NCBI GenBank assembly: GCA_002077045.2
Contig: KZ111148.1
Coordinates: 1,198,885-1,262,884 of the forward strand
DNA: 64,000 bases
Source of the DNA: Rachicladosporium sp. CCFEE 5018
Taxonomy: Eukaryota; Ascomycota; Dothideomycetes; Cladosporiales; Cladosporiaceae
Direction: 5' to 3'
Numbering within the stretch: position 1 is the stretch's first letter; every line of letters begins with the position of its first letter. Under the pieces are notes generated by a model, which was not told where the DNA came from, searched no databases, and saw nothing but the letters and a program-made list of their open reading frames with translations. A program made the translations under genes and the position numbers. This document shows, piece by piece, positions 21,190 through 31,787 of this stretch.

Positions 21190-22524
21190 ATGTCAGCACC
21201 AGGCCATATCCCCAATGGCCTCGCTAAAGGACTGAAGCATCTCGACCTCGATGGTCACGACTTGCCGCCTTCACCAGCACCGTCTACGCCCACGAATGGC
21301 CGAAAATATGCGCTCGCCACCGAGCTGGTTTACACTGAGAGTAATGACCAGTTCAACTCGTCCAGCACTCCGATCTACCAAAGTGCAACCTTCAAGGGCG
21401 GACCAGGACAAGAGTACGACTATACACGCAGTGGTAACCCCACACGCACGCATCTAGAGCGCCACTTGGCGAAGATCATGTGCGCGAAGAGGGCGCTTGT
21501 AGTCAGCTCGGGAATGGGCGCGCTGGACGTCATCACGAGGATTTTGAAGCCAGGCGATGAGGTTGTCACTGGAGATGATTTGTACGGCGGCACAAACCGC
21601 TTGCTCAACTACTTGCGCAGCAATAACGACATCATCGTGCATCACATCGACACAACGAATGTTGAGAAAGTAAAGGCGGCGTTGACCAGCAAGACCGCAA
21701 TGGTCTTGCTCGAGACACCGACCAACCCTCTGATTAAGATCGTTGACATTGCCTCGATTGCTACTGCCGCGCACGCCGCTAACCCGAAAGCCGTAGTAGC
21801 AGTTGATAACACCATGCTCTCGCCCTACCTGCAGAACCCGCTGGACCTCGGCGCAGATGTCAGCTATGAGAGCGGCACGAAATACTTGTCGGGTCACCAC
21901 GACGTCATGGCCGGCGTAATTGGCATCAACGACGAAGTGCTAGGCGATCGCTTCTTCTTCATGATCAACAGCACCGGCTGCGGCCTAGCACCCTTCGATT
22001 CCTGGCTGTTGCTTCGCGGAATCAAGACCTTGTCGGTTCGTATGGAGAAGCAGCAGACCAACGCCCAAGCAATTGCCGAGTTCCTCGAGAATCACGGCTT
22101 CAAAGTCCGCTTTCCTGGTCTGAATTCGCACCCTCAGTATGCTCTCCACTGGTCTCAAGCGCGCGGTGCGGGCGCCGTGCTGAGCTTCGAGACTGGCTCG
22201 ATCGCGCTTTCAGAGCGGATCGTGGAGTCCACGCATCTTTTCGGCATCTCGGTGTCGTTCGGCTGTGTCAACAGTTTGATCAGTATGCCTTGCCGCATGA
22301 GTCACGCGAGCATTGATCCGGCTACGCGAAAAGAGAGGGCGCTGCCCGAGGATATCATCAGACTATGTGTGGGAATTGAGGATCTGGACGATCTGATTGC
22401 GGATCTCAGTCAGGCGCTTGTCAGGGCTGGAGCAGTAAGGTTGACTGATAATGGCTTCGAGGCGCTGAGCGCCGAGGAGGTCGAGGGCGAGAGCCGATCG
22501 ACTGTGCTGGTCATGGACGGGTAG
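21190..22524 (+). CDS. STR3: Cystathionine beta-lyase (STR3/metG type)
   Basis: PLP enzyme that cleaves cystathionine to homocysteine, pyruvate and ammonia in methionine synthesis. 444 residues, no intron, ATG at 21190. PLP-fold landmarks: YDYTRSGNPTRTHLE, ALVVSSGMGALDV, DDLYGGTNRLL, MVLLETPTNPL, VAVDNTMLSPY and the PLP-lysine segment SGTKYLSGHHDVMAGV. The stretch ISVSFGCVNSLISMPC and RMSHASIDP is typical of fungal cystathionine beta-lyase rather than gamma-lyase or gamma-synthase. The first ~35 residues are a variable Pro-rich leader. Expression may respond to sulfur supply, given the E-box and uORF upstream. O-acetylhomoserine sulfhydrylase is excluded by length and motifs. Confidence 0.93.
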   Translation: MSAPGHIPNGLAKGLKHLDLDGHDLPPSPAPSTPTNGRKYALATELVYTESNDQFNSSSTPIYQSATFKGGPGQEYDYTRSGNPTRTHLERHLAKIMCAKRALVVSSGMGALDVITRILKPGDEVVTGDDLYGGTNRLLNYLRSNNDIIVHHIDTTNVEKVKAALTSKTAMVLLETPTNPLIKIVDIASIATAAHAANPKAVVAVDNTMLSPYLQNPLDLGADVSYESGTKYLSGHHDVMAGVIGINDEVLGDRFFFMINSTGCGLAPFDSWLLLRGIKTLSVRMEKQQTNAQAIAEFLENHGFKVRFPGLNSHPQYALHWSQARGAGAVLSFETGSIALSERIVESTHLFGISVSFGCVNSLISMPCRMSHASIDPATRKERALPEDIIRLCVGIEDLDDLIADLSQALVRAGAVRLTDNGFEALSAEEVEGESRSTVLVMDG

Positions 22525-22830
22525 TCAATACACATGAAGTCTGTACTAAATGCAATCTCATGTAGCTAGTTTTGCTCGTTCAAGTGGCTACGATCTTTGC
22601 GCCAGCTCCCGGTCACGTTGAGCTGACATCGTACGTCTTTGACCATCGTGCCTCTTCTGCAGTGCCTACATAAGGTAGTCAGGTAGATAGACCCTCAAAC
22701 GATTTGATACAACAGTGCCGGGGGCGGAGCAATGTTTCCCCGGGATGCTATCTCGATGCACCTTACCAACCTAGATGTACCTTCGTAGTGGCCCTGTCCT
22801 TCACCACGCAAGCCGTTCGACATCGGTATC
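22525..22830. other. Intergenic region after STR3
   Basis: 306 bases between two plus-strand genes: 3' UTR of STR3 and promoter of the next gene. Nothing else seen. Confidence 0.4.
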
Positions 22831-23784
22831 ATGGCGGCTACCACTCCGCAGATGGGTGTTTCGAATCCCACGGTCATCGCGAGTACGGATGATAATCCGA
22901 AGAAGCGTATGAACCCGGCGCGTCGCAAGGCATTACGAGCGCAGTCTGGACTCGATACCTTAACGGACTTGAAGCCAAGCATGACCAGTACTCCTGCACT
23001 CGTATCGAGGACGTATAGCTCCCCATCTGTAATGAAGACTACACCCGCAAAGCCCACAACTCAGATATCGACAGCGTCTGCCGGACAGACTACTTCCACC
23101 ACTCCGGCTGCTCGTCCCACAACCACTATACCGATGAACGCTCAGAAGCCACAGCCGCGTCAAGCGATGAGCATTCCCTTCGAAAGATCGCACAGCAATC
23201 GCGGCGCTCTCGCTCTTACTGCACCGGCGCTTGTCACTGGCGGCTTGATTGGTTGCGTAGCTGGGGCGGCAGTCATGATGGCCGTCTCCGTCTGGTACGA
23301 TTTCGGCGGCGTCAAAGCCGCCATCACAGCTGCGAAAGCAGCGAGACTCTGTGTTGACACATTGACGGACGAGATCATCGCAAGTCTGAGTGCTGGGACT
23401 TACAGCACTGACGAAGCTATCGATATGCTACGACGGACTACTCTGGCATACGCAAGTGCGATCCCTGATGGTCCTCCGCTAGTCGAGAGAGTTTTCCGCG
23501 AAGTCCATACGATACGGCAATCGAGAGGACCTGAAGTTGACCGCATCTTGGCTAGTGCGTATGATGAGCTGCAAATCGCTGGCAGTAAGGGAGCGGGAGC
23601 GAGTGAGATGCGACCCATTGTGCTGAAGCATCTGAACAAGCTATCTGGCTTCGCGAACAGGACTCTGCGTGATGTTGAGACTCGCAACCCAAGACTTAAG
23701 GCTGCGCCTGCCAAAACGCAGGATCGAGTTCCGACAGTACGGAACAACATCACTATCCGGCACAAGCAGGCAGTCACACCCTGA
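22831..23784 (+). CDS. Unknown protein with one hydrophobic segment
   Basis: I do not recognise this protein. 317 residues in one exon from an ATG at 22831. Residues 1-125 are Thr/Ser/Pro/Ala-rich and basic (NPKKRMNPARRKALRAQ), probably disordered. One hydrophobic, Gly/Ala-rich segment follows (about 128-155: ALTAPALVTGGLIGCVAGAA, then VMMAVSVWYDF), long enough to cross a membrane. The C-terminal ~150 residues are helical and charged (LRRTTLAYASAIPDGPP; VDRILASAYDELQIAG), ending basic. No signal peptide. The length and the ordered C-terminal half argue for a real gene, probably restricted to related fungi. Confidence 0.6.
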   Translation: MAATTPQMGVSNPTVIASTDDNPKKRMNPARRKALRAQSGLDTLTDLKPSMTSTPALVSRTYSSPSVMKTTPAKPTTQISTASAGQTTSTTPAARPTTTIPMNAQKPQPRQAMSIPFERSHSNRGALALTAPALVTGGLIGCVAGAAVMMAVSVWYDFGGVKAAITAAKAARLCVDTLTDEIIASLSAGTYSTDEAIDMLRRTTLAYASAIPDGPPLVERVFREVHTIRQSRGPEVDRILASAYDELQIAGSKGAGASEMRPIVLKHLNKLSGFANRTLRDVETRNPRLKAAPAKTQDRVPTVRNNITIRHKQAVTP

Positions 23785-23976
23785 AAGCGCTGCCCCAAGT
23801 CATTCAATTTCTCAGTCAAGGCATTGAGGCGTAATGTTGATGCAGCCTCTCCACTTCGAGCGTCCGACCCTAAGTCGCCGATTTAGACCTCGATCGCTAC
23901 GGCTAATTAATCCGCCTCATGCGTTCGCGATCGACTCCGGTAAGGTTCTCGCATATCCAAAGTGGATTGGGATCGC

Positions 23977-24724
23977 TCACAGAAGGTCGAGAATGCCCTT
24001 GTCGGCATCGCTTGCCAGTAGTGCAGCCATGCCCTGTGACTGCGTCAATTCGATCCAGACAAGGGGCGCACCAGTCTTACCTCAGGCATGATCGGCTTTC
24101 CGTCCCGACCCTTGACATATTTGAAAGGCATCTCGACACTCTCGCCCTCAGCAATCTCGATATTGGGACGATCGACGTATGGCACATTGTTCAGCGGTAC
24201 TGCGAGACTCAGTCAGATGCATTACCTCGGAATAGACTGGTCTAAGACACACTTTTGTCTTGCACGACAATTCTCGTTACTCTCGCAGCCGTGTCGGTCG
24301 TGAGCTGCTCGACACCGAGTCGTCTACCCTTGAACCCCTTGACTCTCAGCTCGGCCGTCCGATCCCGAGGAGGATCATCGCCTAGAATGCCACCGAACAC
24401 GAAAATGTCGAACAAGTCGCCGTCGGCTGAAGCCAGGTCGCTCTCTCCTTTCGGGTCAAGCAGGCAGACTCGATCGTGAGGCACACCCGCAGACTTGACG
24501 AGGTCCTCTACATGCTGTGAACTCTGCTCCACCTGAGGTAAGTCAGGATGTGAAGCTGACATGCCGGACAATATGAATCGAGAGCCAGAGGCAGCGCATT
24601 CGGCAGCGATCGTCTTGTACTCGAGTAATTGCCAACTCTCCAACTCTGGGTCCAGATGCTCCACTACAAAGGTATGCTTGAACGGAGAAGCATAGCCTGC
24701 ATTAGCGGTACCTGTGGTCGCCAT
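23977..24724 (-). CDS. SFM1: Sfm1-type SPOUT protein arginine methyltransferase
   Basis: Homologue of yeast Sfm1 (YOR021C), a SPOUT-fold enzyme that methylates an arginine of ribosomal protein uS3 (Rps3). Three exons: 24724-24253, 24199-24081 and 24033-23977, giving 215 residues against 213 in yeast. Start ATG at 24724 (MATTGTANAGYASPF). Motifs: FVVEHLDPELESWQLLEYKTIA, FILSGMSASHPDLPQ, DIFVFGGILGDDPPRDRTAELR, QLTTDTAARVTRIVV, and after intron 1 IPLNNVPYVDRPNIEI, EMPFKYV, GKPIMPE. The last exon is 57 bases and adds GMAALLASDADKGILDLL, matching the yeast tail; reading through intron 2 would instead end after 13 unrelated residues. Confidence 0.92.
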
Positions 24725-25390
24725 GTCAATATTCTTATTGTCGTAAGGGCAAGGCTTTACCAATTATGGTGTGCTACATGTTTTCCTTTCACTCAGAACC
24801 AATCGCATTTAGCCAGACACTTTTCTGTTCAGAACACAGACCACTGCAGATCCCCCGCAATCTCGTCCCGTAGCCGATCCCGCTGAACAAAGCTCACATC
24901 TGATAACGTGACCTCTGTGGTGTGCTGCTCCAATCTTTGTGCCCCTTCCAACATCACCATCTCGATCCATTGGCTTACGTCTACGACTCGCAACCAATAC
25001 GCCAGCTCTGTACTCCATCTCTACACCACGACTGCGGCTCCCGGCCTAAGCTACATAACCTTATATCTGCCGGACCACCTGACTGATCAGCGTAACGAGG
25101 TCCTTCCTTGCTTCTGCTACCACGAGATCATTGGCCATCTTCACTGCTCTCACCACCGGCAGACAAGTACTGCAAGCTAGACTCTGCAGCTTCGACAGTC
25201 TCGCAATCAATTACAGGAGGGACATTATCTGCCTACCAGACGAACGTGGAGTGCCCTAATTCTTTCGAAATCAATACTCAGCGGACTTCACTCAGGACTA
25301 GTCTCGTTTGATTGACGAACGAGACAAGCGACTTGATTGAGTGGTCGACGAAGAAGCTCACGCCGCCTCATTGGGCTTGCCACGGCAAAG
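24725..25390. promoter_or_regulatory. Divergent promoter region, SFM1 / endosulfine
   Basis: 666 bases between opposite starts. Small ORFs in several frames carry no motif. Presumed promoters and leaders. Confidence 0.45.
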
Positions 25391-25913
25391 ATGAACCCTC
25401 ATCAGAAGAACAAGGTTGATGTCAGCGTAGGTGCAATCGCTTCGTACTTCTGTGAGGTGATTATTTCTAACAAGACTATAGAAACTCACGGAAGAAGAGC
25501 AGAAGCTCTTCCGCCTTTACGGCAAGCTCCCCAACAAGAAGGACCTCCTTCAAAAGAAGCTGCAAGAACGCAAGTACTTCGACTCCGGCGACTATGCACT
25601 GAGCAAAGCCGGCAAATCTGATGCTGGGATAGTGGGAGGTCTTGGATCCGAGCACCCATCGCCAGACACTATCCCACATCTCTCCCAGCAATCGTCCCAT
25701 TCTGGCAGCATCTCTGGACCCACAGGCGGAGCACCGACGCTGACACTGACGTTGTCGCAAGGTCAAGCCGGTAGTCCCGTCAAGGAGGCGAGCATACTGC
25801 ACAGGGGCATGAGCGTTGATGAACAAGACGGGGAGGAGATGGCGAAGGCTGCGAAGGGACTGACTGGGGAGAAAAGCACGGATGAGCCGAAGGGTATGCC
25901 GATCCGGCGGTAG
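25391..25913 (+). CDS. IGO1: Endosulfine family protein (Igo1/Igo2)
   Basis: Small PP2A-B55 inhibitor activated by Greatwall/Rim15 kinase; in yeast it protects mRNAs and controls quiescence entry. Two exons: 25391-25426 and 25482-25913, with a 55-base intron (GTAGGT...ACTATAG). The product has 155 residues. Exon 1 encodes MNPHQKNKVDVS; exon 2 opens with KLTEEEQKLFRLYGKLP and carries the diagnostic phosphorylation motif KYFDSGDYALSKAGK (the Ser of FDSGDY). The rest is Ser/Gly/Thr-rich and disordered. Both the start and the splice sites fit the family exactly. Confidence 0.95.
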
Positions 25914-26310
25914 ATTGTGCTTGAAACGGCGAGCAAAGGCGTTATGGCCCAGGCAGTGAAACCTACGTCAGGGGAACATGGAGGCGTAAGACCGCGGCGT
26001 TGAGGCAATGTATATGTCTCCGATGCAGTTGCAGCGGCTAGATGTGGCCTAGGAATGGGGAGACAAAGACGCTCGCTATGGCGTACAAGCTCGGGAGTTC
26101 TCGATTTCGAGCCTACACCGTAGCAATAGTGTTCGTACGCGAGACAGCACTTGACAACGCGTTGGAGAACACATTCGACTGCCCTTTTCAGAAGTGGTAC
26201 TTCACTCCTTCAGCTCTAGTCGTAGCGTACACCCTCAGTCTCATGACGCACTGTGCCATACATGTACATCCCCATACGCTCCATCCCATCCACATCGTCC
26301 ATTGCCCCTC
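25914..26310. other. Convergent intergenic region, endosulfine / AIM19
   Basis: 397 bases between converging stop codons; only 3' UTR is expected. The part near 26270-26330 is pyrimidine-rich. Confidence 0.45.
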
Positions 26311-26761
26311 TCATGCATCCTTCTTCTCCCCAAACGCATACGCCACCCCACCCCCCAGAATATTCGCCAAACAGAGCCCCAACGTCGCTCCCCTAGTGAT
26401 TCCTCGGACTCCAAACTTACTTCCAAAAGCCTGTTTCCTTCTCCGCGCCAGCACCAAGTACGCCGCGCTCCACGCACTCGTTAGACCCGCCGCGTCGGTC
26501 TTGTAGCCATTGACGTTGAGGTATGAGGAGAAGAGGAGGATTGGAGGGAAGAGCATCGGCAAAGTCTGGAAAGGACGCAGGTGTTGAGCGGAGATGAGGG
26601 TTGCTAGGAGGGTCGCTGGGAGAGGGTTCTCTGGAAGTAATGTTAGAGATCGAGCCTTGATATAGAGACTTTTGGAGTGATCTACCTCCCCATGCTTTGG
26701 CATACTGTAGCGCGCCTTGCTTTGCTTTCTCCTCTGGTGGTGTGCTGCCGGGCATGGGCAT
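26311..26761 (-). CDS. AIM19: Aim19-like mitochondrial membrane protein
   Basis: Small membrane protein resembling yeast Aim19, a mitochondrial protein whose loss affects mitochondrial inheritance; biochemical role unknown. Two exons: 26761-26686 and 26630-26311, with a 55-base intron, giving 131 residues. The ATG at 26761 (MPMPGSTPPEE) has a good context; a second Met follows two codons on. Four hydrophobic stretches: LPATLLATLISAQ, PMLFPPILLFSSY, LTSAWSAAYLVLA and ATLGLCLANILGGGVAY. The block DAAGLTSAWSAAYLVLARRR matches the yeast GAGFIATWSALYLIVGGKK region, and the following FG..RFG/ANxxxxG blocks align in order. The family call rests on this pattern. Confidence 0.75.
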
Positions 26762-27258
26762 GGCTGCGGTCGATCGCCAATGGGCGCTGTACGGTAAATT
26801 TGTCTTCGCGAACGGGACTCTCCAATGCCAGTACACGGAGCCACCAGATGTTCAGAATGGGGAGTAGCACGTGCTGGTTGTCAAAGCGATCGTGAGTATT
26901 CCATGGTCTACATGTACCCAGACAGCACCAGGGTGGAGCCCGAACCTTACTCGAGCATGACGTCTAGCAGCGCCAGCTCGCGCGGTCGTTTAACAGGAGT
27001 ACAGCTTAAAGACTCGGACGTGACAATCAGCCCTTTGTAAGAGAATTCAGACGGCGAGTTGAATGTATAGAGGAATAACGAAGGAAGGTACCGTGAAGGC
27101 CAAGAGTCTCAAATATCAAAGTTGAATGGCTGTACACGAAAAGTACTAGGTAGTCCTCCAAAGCCATTACGACGGCCAGACCCATGGCCCACCCATTTAC
27201 ACACACGCTCATCCCTCTTCTCACGCAATATTATACACGATCGTCGTCCATCCGTCAC
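26762..27258. other. Intergenic region, AIM19 promoter side
   Basis: 497 bases between two minus-strand genes: upstream of AIM19 and downstream of the Vtc5-like gene. No other feature recognised. Confidence 0.4.
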
Positions 27259-29807
27259 TCATCCTAGCATCCACGCCAGTAATCCTCCATTCCCCACCGC
27301 AGCCACGACGAGCGCTCCCGTTGCCACAGCCCAGCTCATTAGCGGTAAATGGTCCTTCCTCAAGAGACTGCCAAACCCAACGACCGCAAAGAGAAGCGAC
27401 GTGACGACCGCAAAGACGACACCAGCATCCACGGTCTTGACGAACTTGCGCCTGCCGGTAGCAGCCAGAATGTAGCCCACGACAAGGATCACCAGAGAGG
27501 CGACGAGAGATGTGGCTGCGAAAAGCGGCAGAAAGAAAACGCTCTGCTGTTGTTCTTCCAGTGATCGATGCGAGCGAGCCACGGAGGTCTGTAGCGTAGG
27601 TAGCGTGCCGTAGCTCTTCCCCCTCTGACGTGGCCGAGCCAGCGCGGTCGTCTCATCGTCGTCCGAGCTCTCATCGTCTGAAGGCGATGTTGGCGATGTT
27701 GGCGACGGCGACTCGGCCGCGGAATCTGACTTTCGCTTCCGCGAGAACAGCCCTCCAAGCCTATCGAAGAGAGCTTCGATCGAGGACTTCTCGTTGGGAT
27801 CGACGTATATCATGTAGGCATCACCACCCTCGTCGCCATCTTCAGGGTGATCATACTCGCTCCAATACGTTGGTCCGGGCTGTCGTGATGGCTCAGCAGG
27901 CGGATACACGCGCTTTCGCTTCTTGCGGAACGCGCGAAGTGGCGGTGCCTCAGCGAGAGGACTTTCGAAGGTAGTCTCCAGAGGCCGTGAGAGTTCGTTC
28001 GCCGTCGTGCTGTCTGTCAGCCCGACGCCAGACGTGTTCGAAGCCGAACCTAGTGTGGCTGATGGCGATTGGCTGCCTGTACCAGTTCCCACCCCGGTGC
28101 CTTGGGTACTCGCGTTCCGCTTCAAGGCCGGTGGCGGAAGCTTGCGTATATCGCGTTCTAGTGTGGGCAGCCAGAACGGGGCTGGGCGTCCAGGAGGCTT
28201 GCAGAGCTCCCAGATTCCGTGGTACTCCATTGAGAAGCCACGGACGCGCTCGACTAGATGACTTTGGTCCAGGATCTTTGCCAGATCGGAGGGCAGAGCA
28301 CCTTCCTGCCGCATCTGGAGTACCGCGAATGGGAAACGCGACGTGATGTCGGACTCCTTCTGCTTCTCCTCGAGACTTGGCGATGCAAAGGTCACGTTCG
28401 TATCGATCGTTGCGAGCAAGACATTCTCCGCCGTATTGCTAAGTCCAACGTAGCGAGATCGGGCTGTGTTCATCTGGTAGAGTGGTCGCGTGTTCCCACT
28501 GGCAAGCACCTCGCGTATCTTCTCCATATCGCTCATCTTCGCTTGCAGCGAGGCACGGCGAGTCGGCAACGGCAGCTTGGTGTTGAATAACGTAGCGAAG
28601 TGCTTTGGCTTCAGTCGTGTACTGAGTAGCGACGACTGCCCTATCCTCGCCGCGATCACAGCCTCCTCGTCCCCGGTACTCCATCGTGCACAGATCTTTG
28701 CACGTTGTGGGGTCGAACCTACGCTGTGCTCCCTCTCGTCAACGGTCAGAGCACCCTGCTCCTGGACGAAGCGCTCGGCGTTGTCGGCAAGTAAGCCGTG
28801 GAACATGCCCGCTTGCGATTGAGTAAGGCTGCTGCCGCTTTCTACTCGCGACAGAGGTGGCTGGGATGAGTCCGACGCTGCTGCGACTGAGTTTGCGCGA
28901 CTGCGAGGATCAAGATAGCGGGCATGCTGTAGCAGTAAAACTTGTAGCTCCACCACATTGTCAGGGTGGACGAAGTAGCTGGAGAACGTGCCAGTTTCGC
29001 TAAGTGGGATGGTCGCAAAAGCCGTGTCGAAGTCCGTCCTCGAAATATCACTCATGCGTTGGTGAAGTGCGGCAAGTGAAGCGTGCTCCGCCTGTGGTGT
29101 TTGCCCATTTGACTCCTGACTTCCACTCATGGGCTGCTGTACCTTCGTCTCATAGAGTGTACGTACATCATGTAGTGTGCCGGAGTATACATCTAACAGC
29201 GGAGCCAAGTCGAACTTCGTGAAGCTCTTCGGATCGTCCAGCACCTGCTCTCGGAGCCTCTCTTCCAACGTGACCGACCCAGTCCACTTTTTGTACTTCT
29301 TCATCAGCTTCCGAAAAGCCGTCCGCTGCGTTCCGGTGAACCGCGCGAGGGACTTGATATCTTCTCCGGCCTTGAGCACATCGTTCTCGAGCCTGCCATA
29401 TCTCTCCAATCTCGTAACCGGCACCCTACGGTCTGCAGCTAAGCTCCGAGACGACAGATGTCGCAGTCTCTTCTTGGCATCATCTAGCCTGTGCTGAATC
29501 TCCCTCGCTTTGCTCTTAACAAAAAGATCGATTCGATGATGCTGCTCCTCGAGAATGAAGAAGAGGTCGTCCTCGAATTGGCGCGCCTTGTCATCGCCGC
29601 GGCCGGGCACGGCGATCGCTTTGCCCTGCCCCGGCGTAGTCTGCTCCTTTATAAAGCGCTTGATGTCATCGTAGTCGATATTGTCTATTCATGGTGATCG
29701 TCAGCGTTCCCGTGGCTTGCATTGACATGTTCACCTTGCATATGCGGATACTCACACGCACTCCATGCCGGTATCGACCGCTGCCGCAGCGTCTCGCCGT
29801 ACTTCAT
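27259..29807 (-). CDS. Vtc5-like SPX / VTC-like / membrane protein
   Basis: Likely accessory subunit of the vacuolar transporter chaperone (polyphosphate polymerase) complex. Two exons: 29807-29756 and 29684-27259, with a 71-base intron, giving 825 residues. Splicing creates the SPX start MKYGETLRQRSIPAWSAY-NIDYDDIKRFIK. The SPX domain continues with charged helices (FILEEQHHRIDLFVKSK), the inositol-pyrophosphate sensor region being FTGTQRTAFRKLMKKYKKW. A divergent VTC-like domain ends with FPFAVLQMRQEGALPSDL, SHLVERVRGFS and FWLPTLERDIRKLPPP. A Ser/acidic linker leads to three or four membrane segments at the C-terminus (VFFLPLFAATSLVASLVILV onward), as in DUF202/Vtc1. Catalytic basic residues of Vtc4 are not obvious, so a regulatory Vtc5-type role is more likely than polymerase activity. 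Confidence 0.8.
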
Positions 29808-30986
29808 TCCAGTGATAGGTTTCGTGGATTCCGTTCGTACTGCACTCGACTATCAAGGTGCTGTGTGTCATCAAAGCATGTTCAATGGTAGGATGCTGCA
29901 GCGTCACTAGCACGACATATATAGGTAGTAATACAAGAACCACGGTTCTCAATGGCAGCTGTCGAAGTCGTCGAGTGAGGTGGAGGATGACACTGGCATT
30001 GGAATATTGCACGAGATAGACGGGGAAACTGCGACATTGGGCATTGGCACATTCAAGCCCCATCTCGGCTCTGCCAGCCAATGCACGAGCGGAGCAAGTT
30101 TTTGATGGAGTGATGCGCTACATGGGTTCAGAAGGGACGTTGGAAACTCTAAAACTCCACCCACGTAGGTTTGGAGTCTAATCCGAACTGGGTAGGAGAG
30201 CACACGACCAACTTTGCTCGGATGTATGCTTGTCAGGACTCGCTTGCGTCGGTCAAGATCGCATGCACGCTGAGTACTCATACTCAGCGTGCCCTTGTGG
30301 CGTCTTGCATCGCTGGAAAGCTGCTGTGTCGTTCATCGGACGAGACTCGGTGTTGATGATATGCGCCTAACGCTAGGTACCCCAGTCTCATCAACGTCCA
30401 GACAGCTGCCCCACTATTCGATGCTTCGGATAACAAAGTACACCTCGCGTAAAGTTCAAGCCTTGCCGAGTCAAATTGATGTCGCGGGCTCAGGTCTCAG
30501 GCCCTCGAGTATCCTCGATGTCAAAGGCGACCAGTCCCGAAGAACGTCTACGATGTGCGCAGTTCGTGGCTATGTCGCGGGTCAAGTGTCAGGTAGCTTT
30601 GCCGTGGTGGGTTTCGCATGTGCCCGCACGCCAGAAGCCGATGTGAAATTCGGTACGGTACTTTCATGCAGTGATATCAGCTGCAGCTGCCGCAAGCTCC
30701 CCTGCATATGAGGAGCTTATTGATTAGCCGGTAGTGGAGTCTACATCCGCAGAAGCCGATTGCTTTGATGAAGTCGATATGGTTCAGGTGACACTCAAGA
30801 CGTCGAAATCGCGTGGCATCAGTATTGATGCAAGCCCACGCGATACATGACTTCGGTGGAGAAATGAGTCGGAAAGCTGTCAGCAAGCATTTCACAATTG
30901 CCGGCTGCTTGAGCTGTCCGGCGATGGAACGATAGAATCCACCATGCGCAAGAATTATCACTGCCGCATAGTACAGTGCAGTAGCT
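29808..30986. other. Intergenic region upstream of the Vtc5-like gene
   Basis: 1.18 kb between two minus-strand genes. It should hold the Vtc5-like promoter and the zinc-knuckle 3' UTR. A 94-codon minus-strand ORF (30677-30961) contains AHGGFYRSIAG and looks faintly like a histidine phosphatase tail, but I could not support it as a gene. Confidence 0.4.
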
Positions 30987-31787
30987 TCATGGACCTACCC
31001 CAGACTGCTTGGTCAACGCAAGCCGCTTGCTGAACGGACTCAGGCTACGTGGGCGAACATCACCACTGAGTTGCACTGCCAAGTGCCGTGTATCGTCGTC
31101 ACGATCTCGCACAGGTGCAAGGGGCTTTCGATCGGCTCGATAGGGACTCCGAGTCCTTGACCTCGAAGAGTCCCGTCTGCGTCGCCGTGGGGGACTGCGG
31201 CTTCGATGCTCCAGACTTGTCGACCGTCGGCGCGCATGGTGACGACCGTCGCGACCCTTGAAATCCCTTCCGTTCTGCCTGTTGGCTGACCGATTTGGTC
31301 GCGCTGTGCTGTCCTGATCTGACCGTCCTGCTGGTGGAGGACTGCAAGTCCGTGATCGATTAGTTGATATGGTAGACACTGAGTCCGAGTCCGAGCTAGA
31401 GGGTGAACTCGGACGAGAACAATCTCGTTGTCCCTCTGTAGGCTTATTCGCTTTCAAGATCTCGGCAACGCTAAGCCTAAACACAACAAGTTAGTATGCA
31501 GCGTTAAAGTGCGACATAGGCAACTCACTTCGTTGTCAGATCCTTCGGTGCATCATTCGTCAGTTTAGGCGCAAGCTTAGGGTTCAGTAACTGTTGTGTT
31601 CGAGAAGGCCGGGCTGCATATGGTCGGTCTTGCTGAGAAGCTGTGCATTCGTAACTATAGTGACCTGTATTGATCAGTACACCGACTCGGAGGGCATGAG
31701 AATCTTGCACGTACCTCGCTTGAGACATTTCTGGCACACCGTAGTGGACGTCGCCTTTGATGGCCCGCCTGCTCGATAACGATTCAT
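30987..31787 (-). CDS. Zinc-knuckle (CCHC) protein with RS-rich tail
   Basis: Probable nucleic-acid-binding protein of the ZCCHC10-like fungal family. Three exons: 31787-31715, 31664-31529 and 31476-30987, giving 232 residues. Exons 1 and 2 join to form CQKCLKRGHYSYEC, a CX2CX4HX4C zinc knuckle; the splice site sits exactly inside it, so neither exon alone shows the motif. Next come a conserved basic/Pro stretch (YAARPSRTQQLLNPKLAP) and, from exon 3, LSVAEILKANKP. The rest is Ser/Arg repeats (SPPRRRRRDSSRSRTRSP) as in splicing-related proteins, ending SPFSKRLALTKQSGVGP. Homologues often end soon after KRLALT, so the stop is plausible, though a further 3' intron (GTAGGT at the end) cannot be excluded. 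Confidence 0.85.

Noticed and set aside
30677..30961. Minus-strand ORF with AHGGFYRSIAG, suggestive of a histidine phosphatase tail
   Set aside because: Only a faint pattern; no RHG motif or upstream exons can be placed because the zinc-knuckle gene occupies that space on the same strand.
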